DNA from: DAOTWA01 sp034435955 | GTDB taxonomy: Bacteria > Chloroflexota > Anaerolineae > Anaerolineales > Anaerolineaceae | NCBI GenBank assembly: GCA_034435955.1 | Contig: DAOTWA010000011.1 | Coordinates: 1-17,984 of the forward strand | Direction: 5' to 3' | Length of the DNA stretch: 17,984 nt | In this document: piece by piece, positions 7,521 to 14,280 of the stretch | How positions within the stretch are numbered: the stretch's first letter is position 1 | Layout: each line of letters begins with the position of its first letter | Notes under the pieces: generated by a model | The model's input: only the letters and a program-made list of their open reading frames with translations | Databases searched by the model: none | What the model was told of the DNA's origin: nothing | Position numbers and translations under genes: made by a program

Positions 7521-7549
7521 TTGACATGATTGGTGCGGTGGTGGATAAT
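7521..7549 (+). promoter_or_regulatory. Near-consensus sigma70 promoter of the LuxR-type gene
   Basis: TTGACA (7521-7526) is followed after exactly 17 bases by GATAAT (7544-7549). It is the best promoter in the window, matching 11 of 12 consensus bases. The start site is predicted near 7556. Confidence 0.8.
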
Positions 7550-7554
7550 TTAAT

Positions 7555-7572
7555 ATAGAACATATATTCTAT
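7555..7572 (+). promoter_or_regulatory. Palindrome over the transcription start, candidate operator
   Basis: ATAGAA (7555-7560) and TTCTAT (7567-7572) form a perfect inverted repeat around CATATA. It begins at the predicted transcription start of the LuxR-type gene, where a bound dimer would block initiation. Autoregulation by that gene's own product is an inference. Confidence 0.4.
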
Positions 7573-7646
7573 TTATGTTCCAAGTTGATGTTGATGCACA
7601 TCTATTCATTGACAAACCATTGGCGAATCCTTATGGAGCATTCAGC

Positions 7647-8066
7647 ATGACCCGTCTGATCTTCTTCCCGGATGAAGCCGCCTGCCTGTTTCTGGATGAC
7701 GAGCGCCCGCCGGCGGAACTCGTCGAGGCGATCAATACTGGCGACTACCAGCCGCCCTTTCCTTCGCTGGCCACCCAACCCTGGAGGGCGGCGCGCTTGG
7801 GTGGGGTAGTCATCGCGGCGCCGTCGCTATGGTCGGGCCCGATCCTGCCGCACGGGTCGCGGCTGAGCACGCGGGAGCGGCAGGTACTCCAGGGTCTGGC
7901 GGATGGGTTAACGGATAAGGAAATCAGTCTGCGGCTGGGCATGTCCAGACGGATGGTGAGCACTTATGTGGAGCGCATCAAAAAGCGGCTGGGGGTGCGC
8001 ACGCGTGAGCAGTCGGTGGGGATCGGTGTCGCGCTGGGTTTGTGCACGGTGGAATGGAAGGAATGA
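7647..8066 (+). CDS. Small LuxR-type (GerE) DNA-binding regulator
   Basis: A 139-residue protein with a C-terminal LuxR/GerE helix-turn-helix at residues 73-124 (LSTRERQVLQGLADGLTDKE, then GMSRRMVSTYVERIKKRLGV). The N-terminal 70 residues do not match a receiver or autoinducer-binding domain that I can recognise. They lack the acidic pocket and Lys of response regulators. An in-frame ATG at 7575 is also possible, but it has no Shine-Dalgarno, while the ATG at 7647 has GGAG eight bases upstream. The gene has its own strong promoter and a palindrome at the start site. Its stop is three bases from the stop of the convergent methyltransferase. Target genes are unknown. Confidence 0.85.
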   Translation: MTRLIFFPDEAACLFLDDERPPAELVEAINTGDYQPPFPSLATQPWRAARLGGVVIAAPSLWSGPILPHGSRLSTRERQVLQGLADGLTDKEISLRLGMSRRMVSTYVERIKKRLGVRTREQSVGIGVALGLCTVEWKE

Positions 8067-8069
8067 GGA

Positions 8070-9713
8070 TTATCTCGGGGGCTGTATTCTCTTCCAAAGC
8101 TGGTAAAGTCCCAGGTTACCCTCTGCGCCATCTGAGTAAAAGGTTTCCAGGATGCGAAAGCCTGCCTCGGCAGCCAGGGCAGCCAGCTCTTCTTCGCTGA
8201 ACTGGTGGACGTAGCGCAATCCCGGGGCGTCTTTGGCAGGCCGGGGCTTGCTCGTGCGGCGCCAGTCGAGGAGGGCGTCATCCGGGTCGACCTCCTCAGC
8301 GGAGAGGTTGATCAGTTCCCAGGGCTGGATGCGGGCAGCCAGGCGCGGGCTGTTCTGGAACTGCCACTCTGAATGGATGAAGACCCCCTCCGGGGCGAGC
8401 AGATCGTGGATTTGACGGAGAACCGCCAGGCGCAGGTCGCGGCCGGGGAGATGATGCAAAACGGAGAAGGCGAGGACGATATCGAATTGTGAGAGTGGAA
8501 GGGCAGCGGGCCAGGAAGGAGAGGAAAGGTCGGTAAGGAGGAAGTGGAAGGATGCTTCAGGCGGCGAGTATGCCTCATCCCCTTGATCCCGCTCTCCTGA
8601 AGGGTAAGCCTCACCCCCTTGTTCCCCCTCTCCTTTAGGAGAGGGGGAAATGTGGGGAGGGTTGGCCTCGCGGCCTTGATCCCCCTTTCCTGAAGGATAT
8701 GCCTCATCCCCTTGATCCCCCTTTCCTGAAGGGTATGCCTCACCCCCTTTATCCCCCTTTCCTAAAGGAGAGGGGGAGATGTGGGGAGGGTTGGCCTCGC
8801 GCTCGCGGTTTTCCTCTTGTAGAGGTGAGGGGGGAGGGGAGAGGGTATGACGGATGTGCGTGAGCACCTCATCCAGTCTGGAGAGCACTTGCTCATTCGA
8901 GAAGCGCAATAGTCGTATGCCAAGAGAATGCAGATATTCGGCGCGAATTGCGTCTTCCTGGGGGGTGTATTGGTGAATGGGTCCGTCCACCTCGATGGCC
9001 AGGCGAGCTTCGTGTGAGTAAAAATCTAAGATGAAGCGTTCGAGGGTATGCTGACGGCGAAATTTGACTCCTTCGAGGTGGCGACTGCGGAGTGCCTGCC
9101 ATAGGGCTTCTTCGGCCGGAGTAGGCTTGTGGCGCATCTGGCGGGCGAGTGGTTTGAGATACGGCCAGAGGGGATTGGGGATGCCTCCCCAGAGATTAAG
9201 TGGAGCCTCGCGTCCTGCGACCGCCTCTCCTGAAGGGTTAGCCTCACCCCCTTGATCCCCCTCTCCTAAAGGAGAGTGGGAGAGGTGGGGAGGATTGGCC
9301 TCAGACCTTTGATCCTGCTCTCCTGAAGGAGAGGAAGAAGTGGGGTCTTTGTCCGTTGTTGTTAGCAGGGAGGGGGTGTGTGGCCGATCGGAGGGATTAT
9401 TTTTGGGGGAGGGTATTCGCCGGGATGTTGTGGAAGTGTTCGCTTCTGCTAATCTGCGCCGAGCCACATCCAGAAGCGCCTGGCTGAAATCGATGCCAAC
9501 GTAAACCCCGCGAAATCCACGCCGGGCCAGTTTATGTGCCAATTCGCCGCTGCCGCAGCCGATATCAAGGATGCGCGCGTCCATGGGGATGCGCTCCAGG
9601 ATGCGCTTGACCCCCGGCTGGAGCCGCTGGCGCGTCTCGGCGAACGGATGGGCAAATTGCTGGTAGAATTGCCGGTTAAGATCTAGCAGACGCTGGACCG
9701 TCGTGGCTTTCAT
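8070..9713 (-). CDS. Trm9-like class I methyltransferase interrupted by an in-frame DUF559 nuclease segment
   Basis: A 547-residue open frame made of three parts. Residues 1-89 hold the first half of a SAM-dependent Rossmann methyltransferase (motif I ILDIGCGSGELAHKLA at 48-63, then YVGIDFS at 71-77). Residues 390-547 hold the second half (FHFLLTDLS, FDIVLAFSVLHHLPG at 410-424, LLAPEGVFIHSEW). The C-terminus (LRYVHQFSEEELAALAAEAG at 499-518, then the GNLGLYQLW tail) resembles Trm9/ALKBH8-type tRNA wobble methyltransferases. Between them, residues about 90-385 are a foreign segment with a DUF559 domain and low-complexity repeats. Without it the enzyme would be 251 residues, a normal size. Met at 9713 is chosen because GGTATAAT ends seven bases upstream. 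The open frame continues upstream to 9878, but that region overlaps the divergent Elp3 gene. Whether the fused protein still folds as a methyltransferase is unknown. Confidence 0.85.
   Translation of the reverse strand: MKATTVQRLLDLNRQFYQQFAHPFAETRQRLQPGVKRILERIPMDARILDIGCGSGELAHKLARRGFRGVYVGIDFSQALLDVARRRLAEANTSTTSRRIPSPKNNPSDRPHTPSLLTTTDKDPTSSSPSGEQDQRSEANPPHLSHSPLGEGDQGGEANPSGEAVAGREAPLNLWGGIPNPLWPYLKPLARQMRHKPTPAEEALWQALRSRHLEGVKFRRQHTLERFILDFYSHEARLAIEVDGPIHQYTPQEDAIRAEYLHSLGIRLLRFSNEQVLSRLDEVLTHIRHTLSPPPSPLQEENREREANPPHISPSPLGKGDKGGEAYPSGKGDQGDEAYPSGKGDQGREANPPHISPSPKGEGEQGGEAYPSGERDQGDEAYSPPEASFHFLLTDLSSPSWPAALPLSQFDIVLAFSVLHHLPGRDLRLAVLRQIHDLLAPEGVFIHSEWQFQNSPRLAARIQPWELINLSAEEVDPDDALLDWRRTSKPRPAKDAPGLRYVHQFSEEELAALAAEAGFRILETFYSDGAEGNLGLYQLWKRIQPPR
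8571..8735. repeat. 36-bp short repeat units next to the 63-bp copies
   Basis: Related 36-bp units (12 codons, encoding YPSGKGDQGDEA-like peptides) lie at 8571-8606, 8664-8699 and 8700-8735. A diverged one lies at 9205-9240 on the far side of the nuclease domain. Each is half a palindrome (CCCCTTGATCCCC...CCTGAAGGGTA). All copies are multiples of three, so expansion or loss does not shift the frame. Confidence 0.75.
8609..8671. repeat. 63-bp palindromic repeat, copy 1
   Basis: One of three 63-bp copies (21 codons) in the cassette, this one between the nuclease domain and the methyltransferase second half. Its centre is a perfect hairpin of 12-bp arms, 8622-8633 with 8638-8649 (TTCCCCCTCTCC and its complement). 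Read on the minus strand it encodes REANPPHISPSPKGEGEQGG. Confidence 0.85.
8738..8800. repeat. 63-bp palindromic repeat, copy 2
   Basis: Same length and register as copy 1. One arm differs (CCCCCTTTCC against GGAGAGGGGG), so pairing is imperfect in DNA but allowed as G-U in RNA on one strand. It encodes REANPPHISPSPLGKGDKGG and sits just after the nuclease domain. Confidence 0.85.
8844..9156 (-). CDS. DUF559 (Vsr-like PD-(D/E)XK) nuclease domain within the cassette
   Basis: Residues about 187-290 of the fused protein are a complete DUF559 domain, related to very-short-patch repair (Vsr) endonucleases. Conserved blocks in order: the helix KPTPAEEALWQALRSRHLEG, KFRRQHTLERFILDFYS with Asp230, LAIEVDG with Glu241 and Asp243, IHQYTPQEDAIRAEYL, then GIRLLRFSNEQVL. 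The likely metal-binding residues are present, so the nuclease could be active. Met193 could be an internal start for a free domain, but no good ribosome site precedes it. DUF559 proteins usually stand alone at about 110-140 residues. No target is known. Confidence 0.85.
9242..9304. repeat. 63-bp palindromic repeat, copy 3
   Basis: This copy lies on the other side of the nuclease domain from copies 1 and 2, in the same orientation. The centre reads CCCCCTCTCCTAAAGGAGAG, then diverges by one base in the right arm. It encodes SEANPPHLSHSPLGEGDQGG. Its presence on both flanks of the nuclease shows that repeat and nuclease form one unit. Confidence 0.85.
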
Positions 9714-9720
9714 GATCGTT

Positions 9721-9726
9721 ATTATA
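9721..9726 (-). promoter_or_regulatory. -10 element of the methyltransferase, probably leaderless
   Basis: GGTATAAT on the minus strand ends seven bases before the ATG at 9713, so the transcript should begin at the start codon. No Shine-Dalgarno is possible. It lies in the 55-bp gap shared with the divergent Elp3 gene. Confidence 0.5.
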
Positions 9727-9768
9727 CCGGCACCAACCGATGCACCATTTCTTAAAACAGTCTGACTT

Positions 9769-11379
9769 ATGGATGTTGAAACCTGGCAGGAAGAGCGCGC
9801 GTATACGCCTGAAAAGCTGGCTGTCGCCCGCAAGATTTTAGAGGAAATTCGCAAGGGGCGCGAGGTGTGGCAGGCCACCCGCCGCTACCCGCTGCCCGGC
9901 GGCGGGTATCTGGCCAAGCATGTGCTGGTCGCGGCGTATCGTGAGCTGGTGGACAGCGGGCAGTGGGCCGAGGACACGCAGCTTCTGGCGCGCATACGCA
10001 TGAAGCCCGTGCGCACACTCTCGGGCGTCACCACGGTGACCGTGCTGACCAAGCCCTATCCGTGTCCAGGGAAGTGCATTTTCTGTCCGACCGATGTGCG
10101 CATGCCCAAGAGCTACCTGCCGGATGAGCCCGGTGCGCGGCGCGGTCTGCAGCACCACTTTGACCCTTACGAGCAGGTGCGCTCGCGGATCACCGCCCTG
10201 GAGGCGGTGGGTCACCCGACCGATAAGATCGAGCTGCTGATCCTGGGGGGCACGTGGAGCGCTTACCGGCGCGATTACCAGGAATGGTTCGTGCGGCGCT
10301 GCTTCGACGCGCTCAATGAGCGCGATTCGGCCACGCTGGAAGAAGCGCACCGCCTCAACGAGACCAGCCCGCATCGCAACGTGGGACTGGTGGTGGAAAC
10401 GCGCCCTGACCGTATCCATGTGGGCGAACTCCGCCGGCTGCGCCAATTGGGGGTGACCAAGGTGCAGCTTGGGGCGCAGAGCCTGGACGACCGCATCCTC
10501 GAGCTGAACAAACGCGGCCACACCAGCGCGCAATTGCTGCAGGCGACGTGCATGTTACGTGCGGCGGGTTTCAAGATCGTGCTGCACTGGATGCCGAATC
10601 TACTGGGGGCGACGCTGGATTCCGACCAGGCCGATTTTGCCCGCCTGTGGCAGGGTTACTGTCCCGATGAGATCAAGATCTATCCAACCCAACTTCTCGC
10701 CAATGCCGAGCTGTATCAATACTGGCTGCGCGGCGAATACCAGCCTTACACCACCGAAGAGCTAATCCAACTCATTGCCGATATCAAACCAACGATACCA
10801 CGCTACTGCCGGGTCAATCGGGTGATCCGCGATATCCCCTCGACGAATGTGGTGGCAGGCAACCGGCGCACGAGCCTGCGACAGGACGTCCATGCAGAGC
10901 TGGCCCGGCGTGGGCAGCGCTGCGAATGTTTACGCTGTCGTGAGGTGCGCGACGAACGGGTCGACCCGCGAACCTTGCGTCTGGAAGATCAAATCTATCC
11001 CACCGCCTGCTCCAGCGAACACTTTCTATCCTTCGTCACTCCAGATGACCACGTGGCGGGTTATCTGCGTCTATCCCTACCAGATGCAGACGCGCCGGAA
11101 ACCGGCCTGGATGATTTGCGCGGGGCGGCGCTGATTCGTGAAGTGCATGTTTATGGGCAGTCTTTGCCGGTGGGGGCTGAAGAACCCGGTGCAGCCCAGC
11201 ACATCGGATTGGGCACGCGCCTGCTGCAGCATGCGGAAGAGATCGCGGGTAAGGCGGGATTTCGGCGGCTGGCGGTGATTGCGGCGGTTGGCACGCGACC
11301 CTATTACCTTTCCCGGGGATTTCGGCGGGGAGAACTGTATCTCGTTCGCGATATTGCCGATGGATCGCAGGGGGCTTAA
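9769..11379 (+). CDS. Elp3-like radical SAM / GNAT tRNA uridine-34 modifying enzyme
   Basis: A 536-residue bacterial Elp3. The family builds the carboxymethyl group on C5 of wobble uridine in tRNA, using a radical SAM domain and acetyl-CoA. The radical SAM cluster motif is C99-x3-C103-x2-C106 in PYPCPGKCIFCPTD, preceded by the typical GVTTVTVLTKPY. Other family blocks follow: ELLILGGTWSAY, VETRPDRI and VQLGAQSLDD. The C-terminal acetyltransferase domain (about 455-530) shows HVYGQSLPVG, the loop HIGLGTRLLQHAEEIA and the ending RPYYLSRGFRRGELYLV. Length is close to that of archaeal and eukaryotic Elp3. No Elongator partner subunits lie nearby, as expected for bacteria. The ATG has no good Shine-Dalgarno. 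The divergent neighbour is a Trm9-like methyltransferase. Confidence 0.92.
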   Translation: MDVETWQEERAYTPEKLAVARKILEEIRKGREVWQATRRYPLPGGGYLAKHVLVAAYRELVDSGQWAEDTQLLARIRMKPVRTLSGVTTVTVLTKPYPCPGKCIFCPTDVRMPKSYLPDEPGARRGLQHHFDPYEQVRSRITALEAVGHPTDKIELLILGGTWSAYRRDYQEWFVRRCFDALNERDSATLEEAHRLNETSPHRNVGLVVETRPDRIHVGELRRLRQLGVTKVQLGAQSLDDRILELNKRGHTSAQLLQATCMLRAAGFKIVLHWMPNLLGATLDSDQADFARLWQGYCPDEIKIYPTQLLANAELYQYWLRGEYQPYTTEELIQLIADIKPTIPRYCRVNRVIRDIPSTNVVAGNRRTSLRQDVHAELARRGQRCECLRCREVRDERVDPRTLRLEDQIYPTACSSEHFLSFVTPDDHVAGYLRLSLPDADAPETGLDDLRGAALIREVHVYGQSLPVGAEEPGAAQHIGLGTRLLQHAEEIAGKAGFRRLAVIAAVGTRPYYLSRGFRRGELYLVRDIADGSQGA

Positions 11380-11511
11380 TCGTCGGAATTCTTTCCGTAT
11401 CTTTTTCCCGATTTTGCACAAATTCAAGCCCGAAATCGCTTTGCCTTTTGACAAAATAGGATACAATTTCCCCAATGAAATATATTTAATATATAAATGT
11501 GAGGGTAAAAA

Positions 11512-11991
11512 ATGTCTCGACAAAAGCTACCAATTGATGAGGTCATCAAGACACTTGACCAGACCGTTGCCGAGGCCGTCGAATTCTTCAAACAAGCGGA
11601 TGAAAACCTGGCGGACGGTTATCAGACTGCGCGCGACGTCATTTCCCATCTTGTCTACCAGCATGAATATTACCTAGAAATTCTCAAAGCGGTGGCAGCG
11701 GGGAAAGAGCCTCAACTTCTGGAAGGAACATTGAAAGAAATCAACGCGGAGGCCACGCGCAAGTTTGCTGACGTGCCGATCCAGGAGCTCGCCGATCGGC
11801 TGGCGGAAATTCACAAGGAATTCAACGCCACACTCAAAAAGTTGCCCAACTTCGATATCGAGTTCCCGTTCAAGCAAGGGGGACGTTTCTGGAGTGTGTC
11901 ATCCCGCCTGATCGCGATGGAATCCCATATTCGCAACCACATAAAGCGTCAGCGCCGGGCCGCCCTATTGGTGGCCGGCCGGGTCATGTAG
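11512..11991 (+). CDS. DinB-like / ClbS-type four-helix protein
   Basis: A 159-residue all-helical protein. The N-terminal pattern (ARDVISHLVYQHEYYLEIL at about 43-61) matches the DinB superfamily helix with its conserved His. The final helix carries MESHIRNHIKRQRRA. DinB-superfamily proteins often bind a metal through three His and act as thiol-dependent transferases or as protective proteins (ClbS). His49, His54 and the His144/His148 region are candidate ligands. I cannot name a substrate. The Shine-Dalgarno GAGGGT lies about six bases before the ATG. A possible -10 (TACAAT, 11462-11467) gives a leader near 37 bases. The gene stands alone between Elp3 and a converging membrane protein. Confidence 0.6.
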   Translation: MSRQKLPIDEVIKTLDQTVAEAVEFFKQADENLADGYQTARDVISHLVYQHEYYLEILKAVAAGKEPQLLEGTLKEINAEATRKFADVPIQELADRLAEIHKEFNATLKKLPNFDIEFPFKQGGRFWSVSSRLIAMESHIRNHIKRQRRAALLVAGRVM

Positions 11992-12093
11992 TCGAGCAAG
12001 CGACAGATCACAGGGATTCAAGCTCATAAAACCGCGGCCAGGAATGGCTGTCGGCATATTTTGACGCCAACCTTATTCGGCGGCCCGCCAGGG

Positions 12094-12128
12094 AAAAAAA
12101 GAGAGCCGTCCACAGACCCATGGACGGC
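12094..12128 (-). terminator. Rho-independent terminator for the membrane-anchored unknown
   Basis: Perfect 8-bp arms 12105-12112 (GCCGTCCA) and 12121-12128 (TGGACGGC) surround an 8-base loop. On the minus strand they are followed by CTCTC and a run of seven T. It closes the minus-strand gene that ends at 12170. The gap 11992-12093 shows nothing else. Confidence 0.85.
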
Positions 12129-12169
12129 GTTATTCTCGTTAACCGATACAATCTGTTCTCAGGCGGTCG

Positions 12170-12832
12170 TCAGCGATAGCGCTGTTCCCACTCTTTGACC
12201 GCATCACGGATGAGGGCCTTGACTTCCGCATCGGGGACGGCGTCAATGCCTTCGTAATGTTCCAAACCAACCCACACCACCACGCCCTGGTTAGGCGTCT
12301 CCGCCAGGCGGATGCCTTTGGCAGCCAGAGGTGAGCCAGCCAGGCGATTCTGCAGGATGTCGTTCACCTGATCGACGATGCTGACCGGGCCAGCGACTTT
12401 CGGTTTCTCTTCCTGGGTGGGCTTGGCTGCTGGCCTGTCTTGCCCCGGTTGAGCGGGATATCCCTGTGCGCCAGGGATGGGAACCATCACCGGCGTTGGC
12501 TGAGGCGCAGGACCGTATCCAAGCCAGCTTTTCAGTTCCAGGACCAGGTTTTCAAGATGTTCGCGCTGGTCATAGCGTAGTTCTCCCGCGGAGGTGAGCA
12601 CCTTGCCGCCAATCTCGACCTTCAATGGGGTGCCAGGTGCATCGCGCCACAATCCGGCGAGCAGATGCGATGCCCTTTCAGCATCTTCGCCAACGTTTAT
12701 CTGCACCCGTTTGCTCAGTATCTCTTCTTCTTTGGAAGCTTTGGGGCGGATCAAATAGCTCATCAGCACGCCAGCGGCGTATCCGATCACCACACACACC
12801 AGCGCAATAATCAGCACGGTCGTCGCATTCAT
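12170..12832 (-). CDS. Membrane-anchored protein of unknown function
   Basis: A 220-residue protein with one N-terminal membrane segment (about residues 5-27, VLIIALVCVVIGYAAGVLMS) and then a basic RPK stop-transfer. This predicts a short outside end and a cytoplasmic bulk. Residues 33-100 form an alpha/beta region, 105-145 a Pro/Gln/Ala-rich linker, and 150-220 a second small domain (SIVDQVNDILQNRL, then GVVVWVGLEHYEGIDAVPD). I recognise no family and see no catalytic motif. GGGAGG lies eight bases before the ATG, so the start is secure. A -10 candidate (TACAAT, 12900-12895 on the minus strand) is 34 bp from the end of the IS element, so the promoter survived that insertion. Confidence 0.75.
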   Translation of the reverse strand: MNATTVLIIALVCVVIGYAAGVLMSYLIRPKASKEEEILSKRVQINVGEDAERASHLLAGLWRDAPGTPLKVEIGGKVLTSAGELRYDQREHLENLVLELKSWLGYGPAPQPTPVMVPIPGAQGYPAQPGQDRPAAKPTQEEKPKVAGPVSIVDQVNDILQNRLAGSPLAAKGIRLAETPNQGVVVWVGLEHYEGIDAVPDAEVKALIRDAVKEWEQRYR

Positions 12833-12933
12833 GGGCTAGCCCTCCCGGGAACTTTTGCACTCGAAAGGAAGACGGCGGTAGATGGCTGATCTAATTGTAT
12901 AACAAAATGCTAACCGGGAATAGACCGAATTTC

Positions 12934-12948
12934 GAGGGTGTTGAAAAA
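12934..12948 (+). repeat. Left terminal inverted repeat of the IS
   Basis: 15 bases, identical to the complement of 14281-14295. Two of the next three bases also match. Confidence 0.85.
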
Positions 12949-13017
12949 CAAGCAAGTCTTGACCGAAGGAAAAGAGTTTAATACAATCCCGTCCTCTTTA
13001 TCGAGGAGAAGAGCAAA

Positions 13018-14135
13018 ATGGAACATCCGCGCTATACTGAAACAGGCAAAGGGTCATTCTTTGGCGACTATGTCTATGATCAGATGATACCCACTGACCA
13101 TTTTCTGCGCAAACTGAATGAAGTGGTTGACTGGAAAAACTTCACGCGCAAGTTGACCGGTTTACACAAGGGCGAGGGGGTGGTTGGACGGCCGCCGTTT
13201 GACCCGGAGATGCTGTTGAAGATGGAGCTGCTGGCATACTTGTACAATTTGAGCGAGCGGCAGGTAGAAAATTACCTGAACTAGAACCTGCCTGCGAAAT
13301 ACTTCGTGGGGTTAGCCGTGGATGAGAAAGCACCAGACCATTCGACTTTGTCGGTGTTTCGCGAGCGGTTAGTCCAGCGGGGGAAATGGAAAGTGTTTGA
13401 AGAGATGTTAGCCGAGATAGTGCGGACGGCGATGAGCAAGGGGATACGGTTTGGTTCTATCCAGATTGTGGATAGTGTTCACTGCTTGGCAAATGTCAAT
13501 CCAGAAAAAGACGAGCGGCGGCAGAAGAGAGGCAAACCGCCGCGCGACCCAGATGCAGGCTGGGGGGTCAAGCATCAGCGCAAGGCACGCAACGCAGCAG
13601 GAAAAGTTAAAGAACAGCCCGAGTATTTCTACGGGTACAAAGCACAGGTCAGTTTGGATGCCGAGAAAGAGTTGATCACGGCGGTGGAAGTCACTTCGGG
13701 AGAGGCTTATGATGGGCATCATTTGGTTAGCTTGGTCGAACGGGATTTGCAACAAGGGCTGCCGATGGAGACTTATGCGGCTGACAAGGAGTACGACAAT
13801 GGCGACAATCATTTTTATCTGGAACAACGCGGCTTGCATTCGGCGATTTGCTTGAAAGGACACGTACACAGAAGAAAGACGCCCATAAAGACGTCTGGCT
13901 GGCTTTAGAACAGACCTCCCAGTACCAGCAAGGTTTGAAACAGCGCTACAAAATAGAACGCAAATTTGGCGAAGCCAAACAGGTGCACGGGTTCAGGTGC
14001 TGACGTTACCTAGGCAAGATTGGCTTTGCGGTGCAAGCCTTTTTGACTGCGATCGTACTCAACTTGAAAGGCATGGTAAAATTGCTGTGGGGAATTGGCT
14101 TCAAAACCCCAGCAGTCAGTCTCAACCGGGGGTGA
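13018..14135 (+). pseudogene. IS1182-family transposase, broken by two stops and a frameshift
   Basis: The gene encodes a DDE transposase in pieces. Residues 1-88 hold the N-terminal DUF772-type region (VGRPPFDPEMLLKMELLAYL, then LSERQVENYLN). An in-frame TAG at 13282-13284 interrupts it, and the same frame continues (PAKYFVGLAVDEKAPDHSTL, then SVFRERLV). The first Asp is in IQIVDSVHCLANV, the second in YAADKEYDNGDNHFYLE. Near 13863 the frame shifts by one (loss of one base), after which KDAHKDVWLAL and the Glu motif RYKIERKFGEAKQVHG appear. A TGA at 14001-14003 then interrupts, and the final piece RYLGKIGFAVQAF ends at 14135. All three catalytic residues survive in sequence, but no full protein can be made. 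A good Shine-Dalgarno (GAGGAGAAG) precedes the ATG. Confidence 0.9.
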
Positions 14136-14280
14136 AGTGCCGCTGGTGGTCGAAAAAGCAGCAAAAATGGAAGGGATCATGCCAAAACTACAACAACACT
14201 GATCCCCCTCACCCTTCCGCCCATCCCTCTTTTGGCTGTGTGTTTTACCAGAAGAGGTTTTATACCGCCAATTTCCTTTA

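Larger units (their letters stand above)
8559..9446 (-). mobile_element. 888-bp in-frame DUF559 cassette inside the methyltransferase
   Basis: The segment lies between residue Glu90 (codon at 9446) and Glu386 (codon at 8558), exactly 296 codons. It holds a Pro/Ser-rich lead, one 63-bp repeat copy, the DUF559 nuclease domain, then a cluster of repeat copies. Imperfect direct repeats bound it: GTGGAAG...GCTTC at 8544-8558 and at 9430-9446. Joining ...RRRLAEA directly to SFHFLLTDLS gives an ordinary methyltransferase. It is not an intein: there is no Cys/Ser at the start and no His-Asn at the end. The exact ends may be a few bases off, because the direct repeats allow more than one boundary. Confidence 0.7.

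Noticed and set aside
8571..9304. CRISPR-like array
   Set aside because: The repeats are adjacent or overlapping, unequal in size, translated in one frame, and lack regular unique spacers or cas genes.
8559..9446. Intein hypothesis for the segment within the methyltransferase
   Set aside because: The junctions have no Cys/Ser/Thr at the first position, no terminal His-Asn and no Hint-domain blocks. DUF559 is not a known intein nuclease.
9714..9878. Upstream start for the methyltransferase at 9878
   Set aside because: The extension overlaps the divergent Elp3 coding start, has no motif, and would bypass the promoter seven bases before the ATG at 9713.
11447..11467. TTGACA followed by TACAAT before the DinB-like gene as one promoter
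   Set aside because: The two boxes are only eight bases apart, too close for sigma70. Only the TACAAT remains a possible -10.
13282..13284. TAG within the transposase as readthrough or pyrrolysine codon
   Set aside because: The same gene also has a frameshift and a TGA, so simple decay explains it. No pyrrolysine genes or stem-loop are visible.
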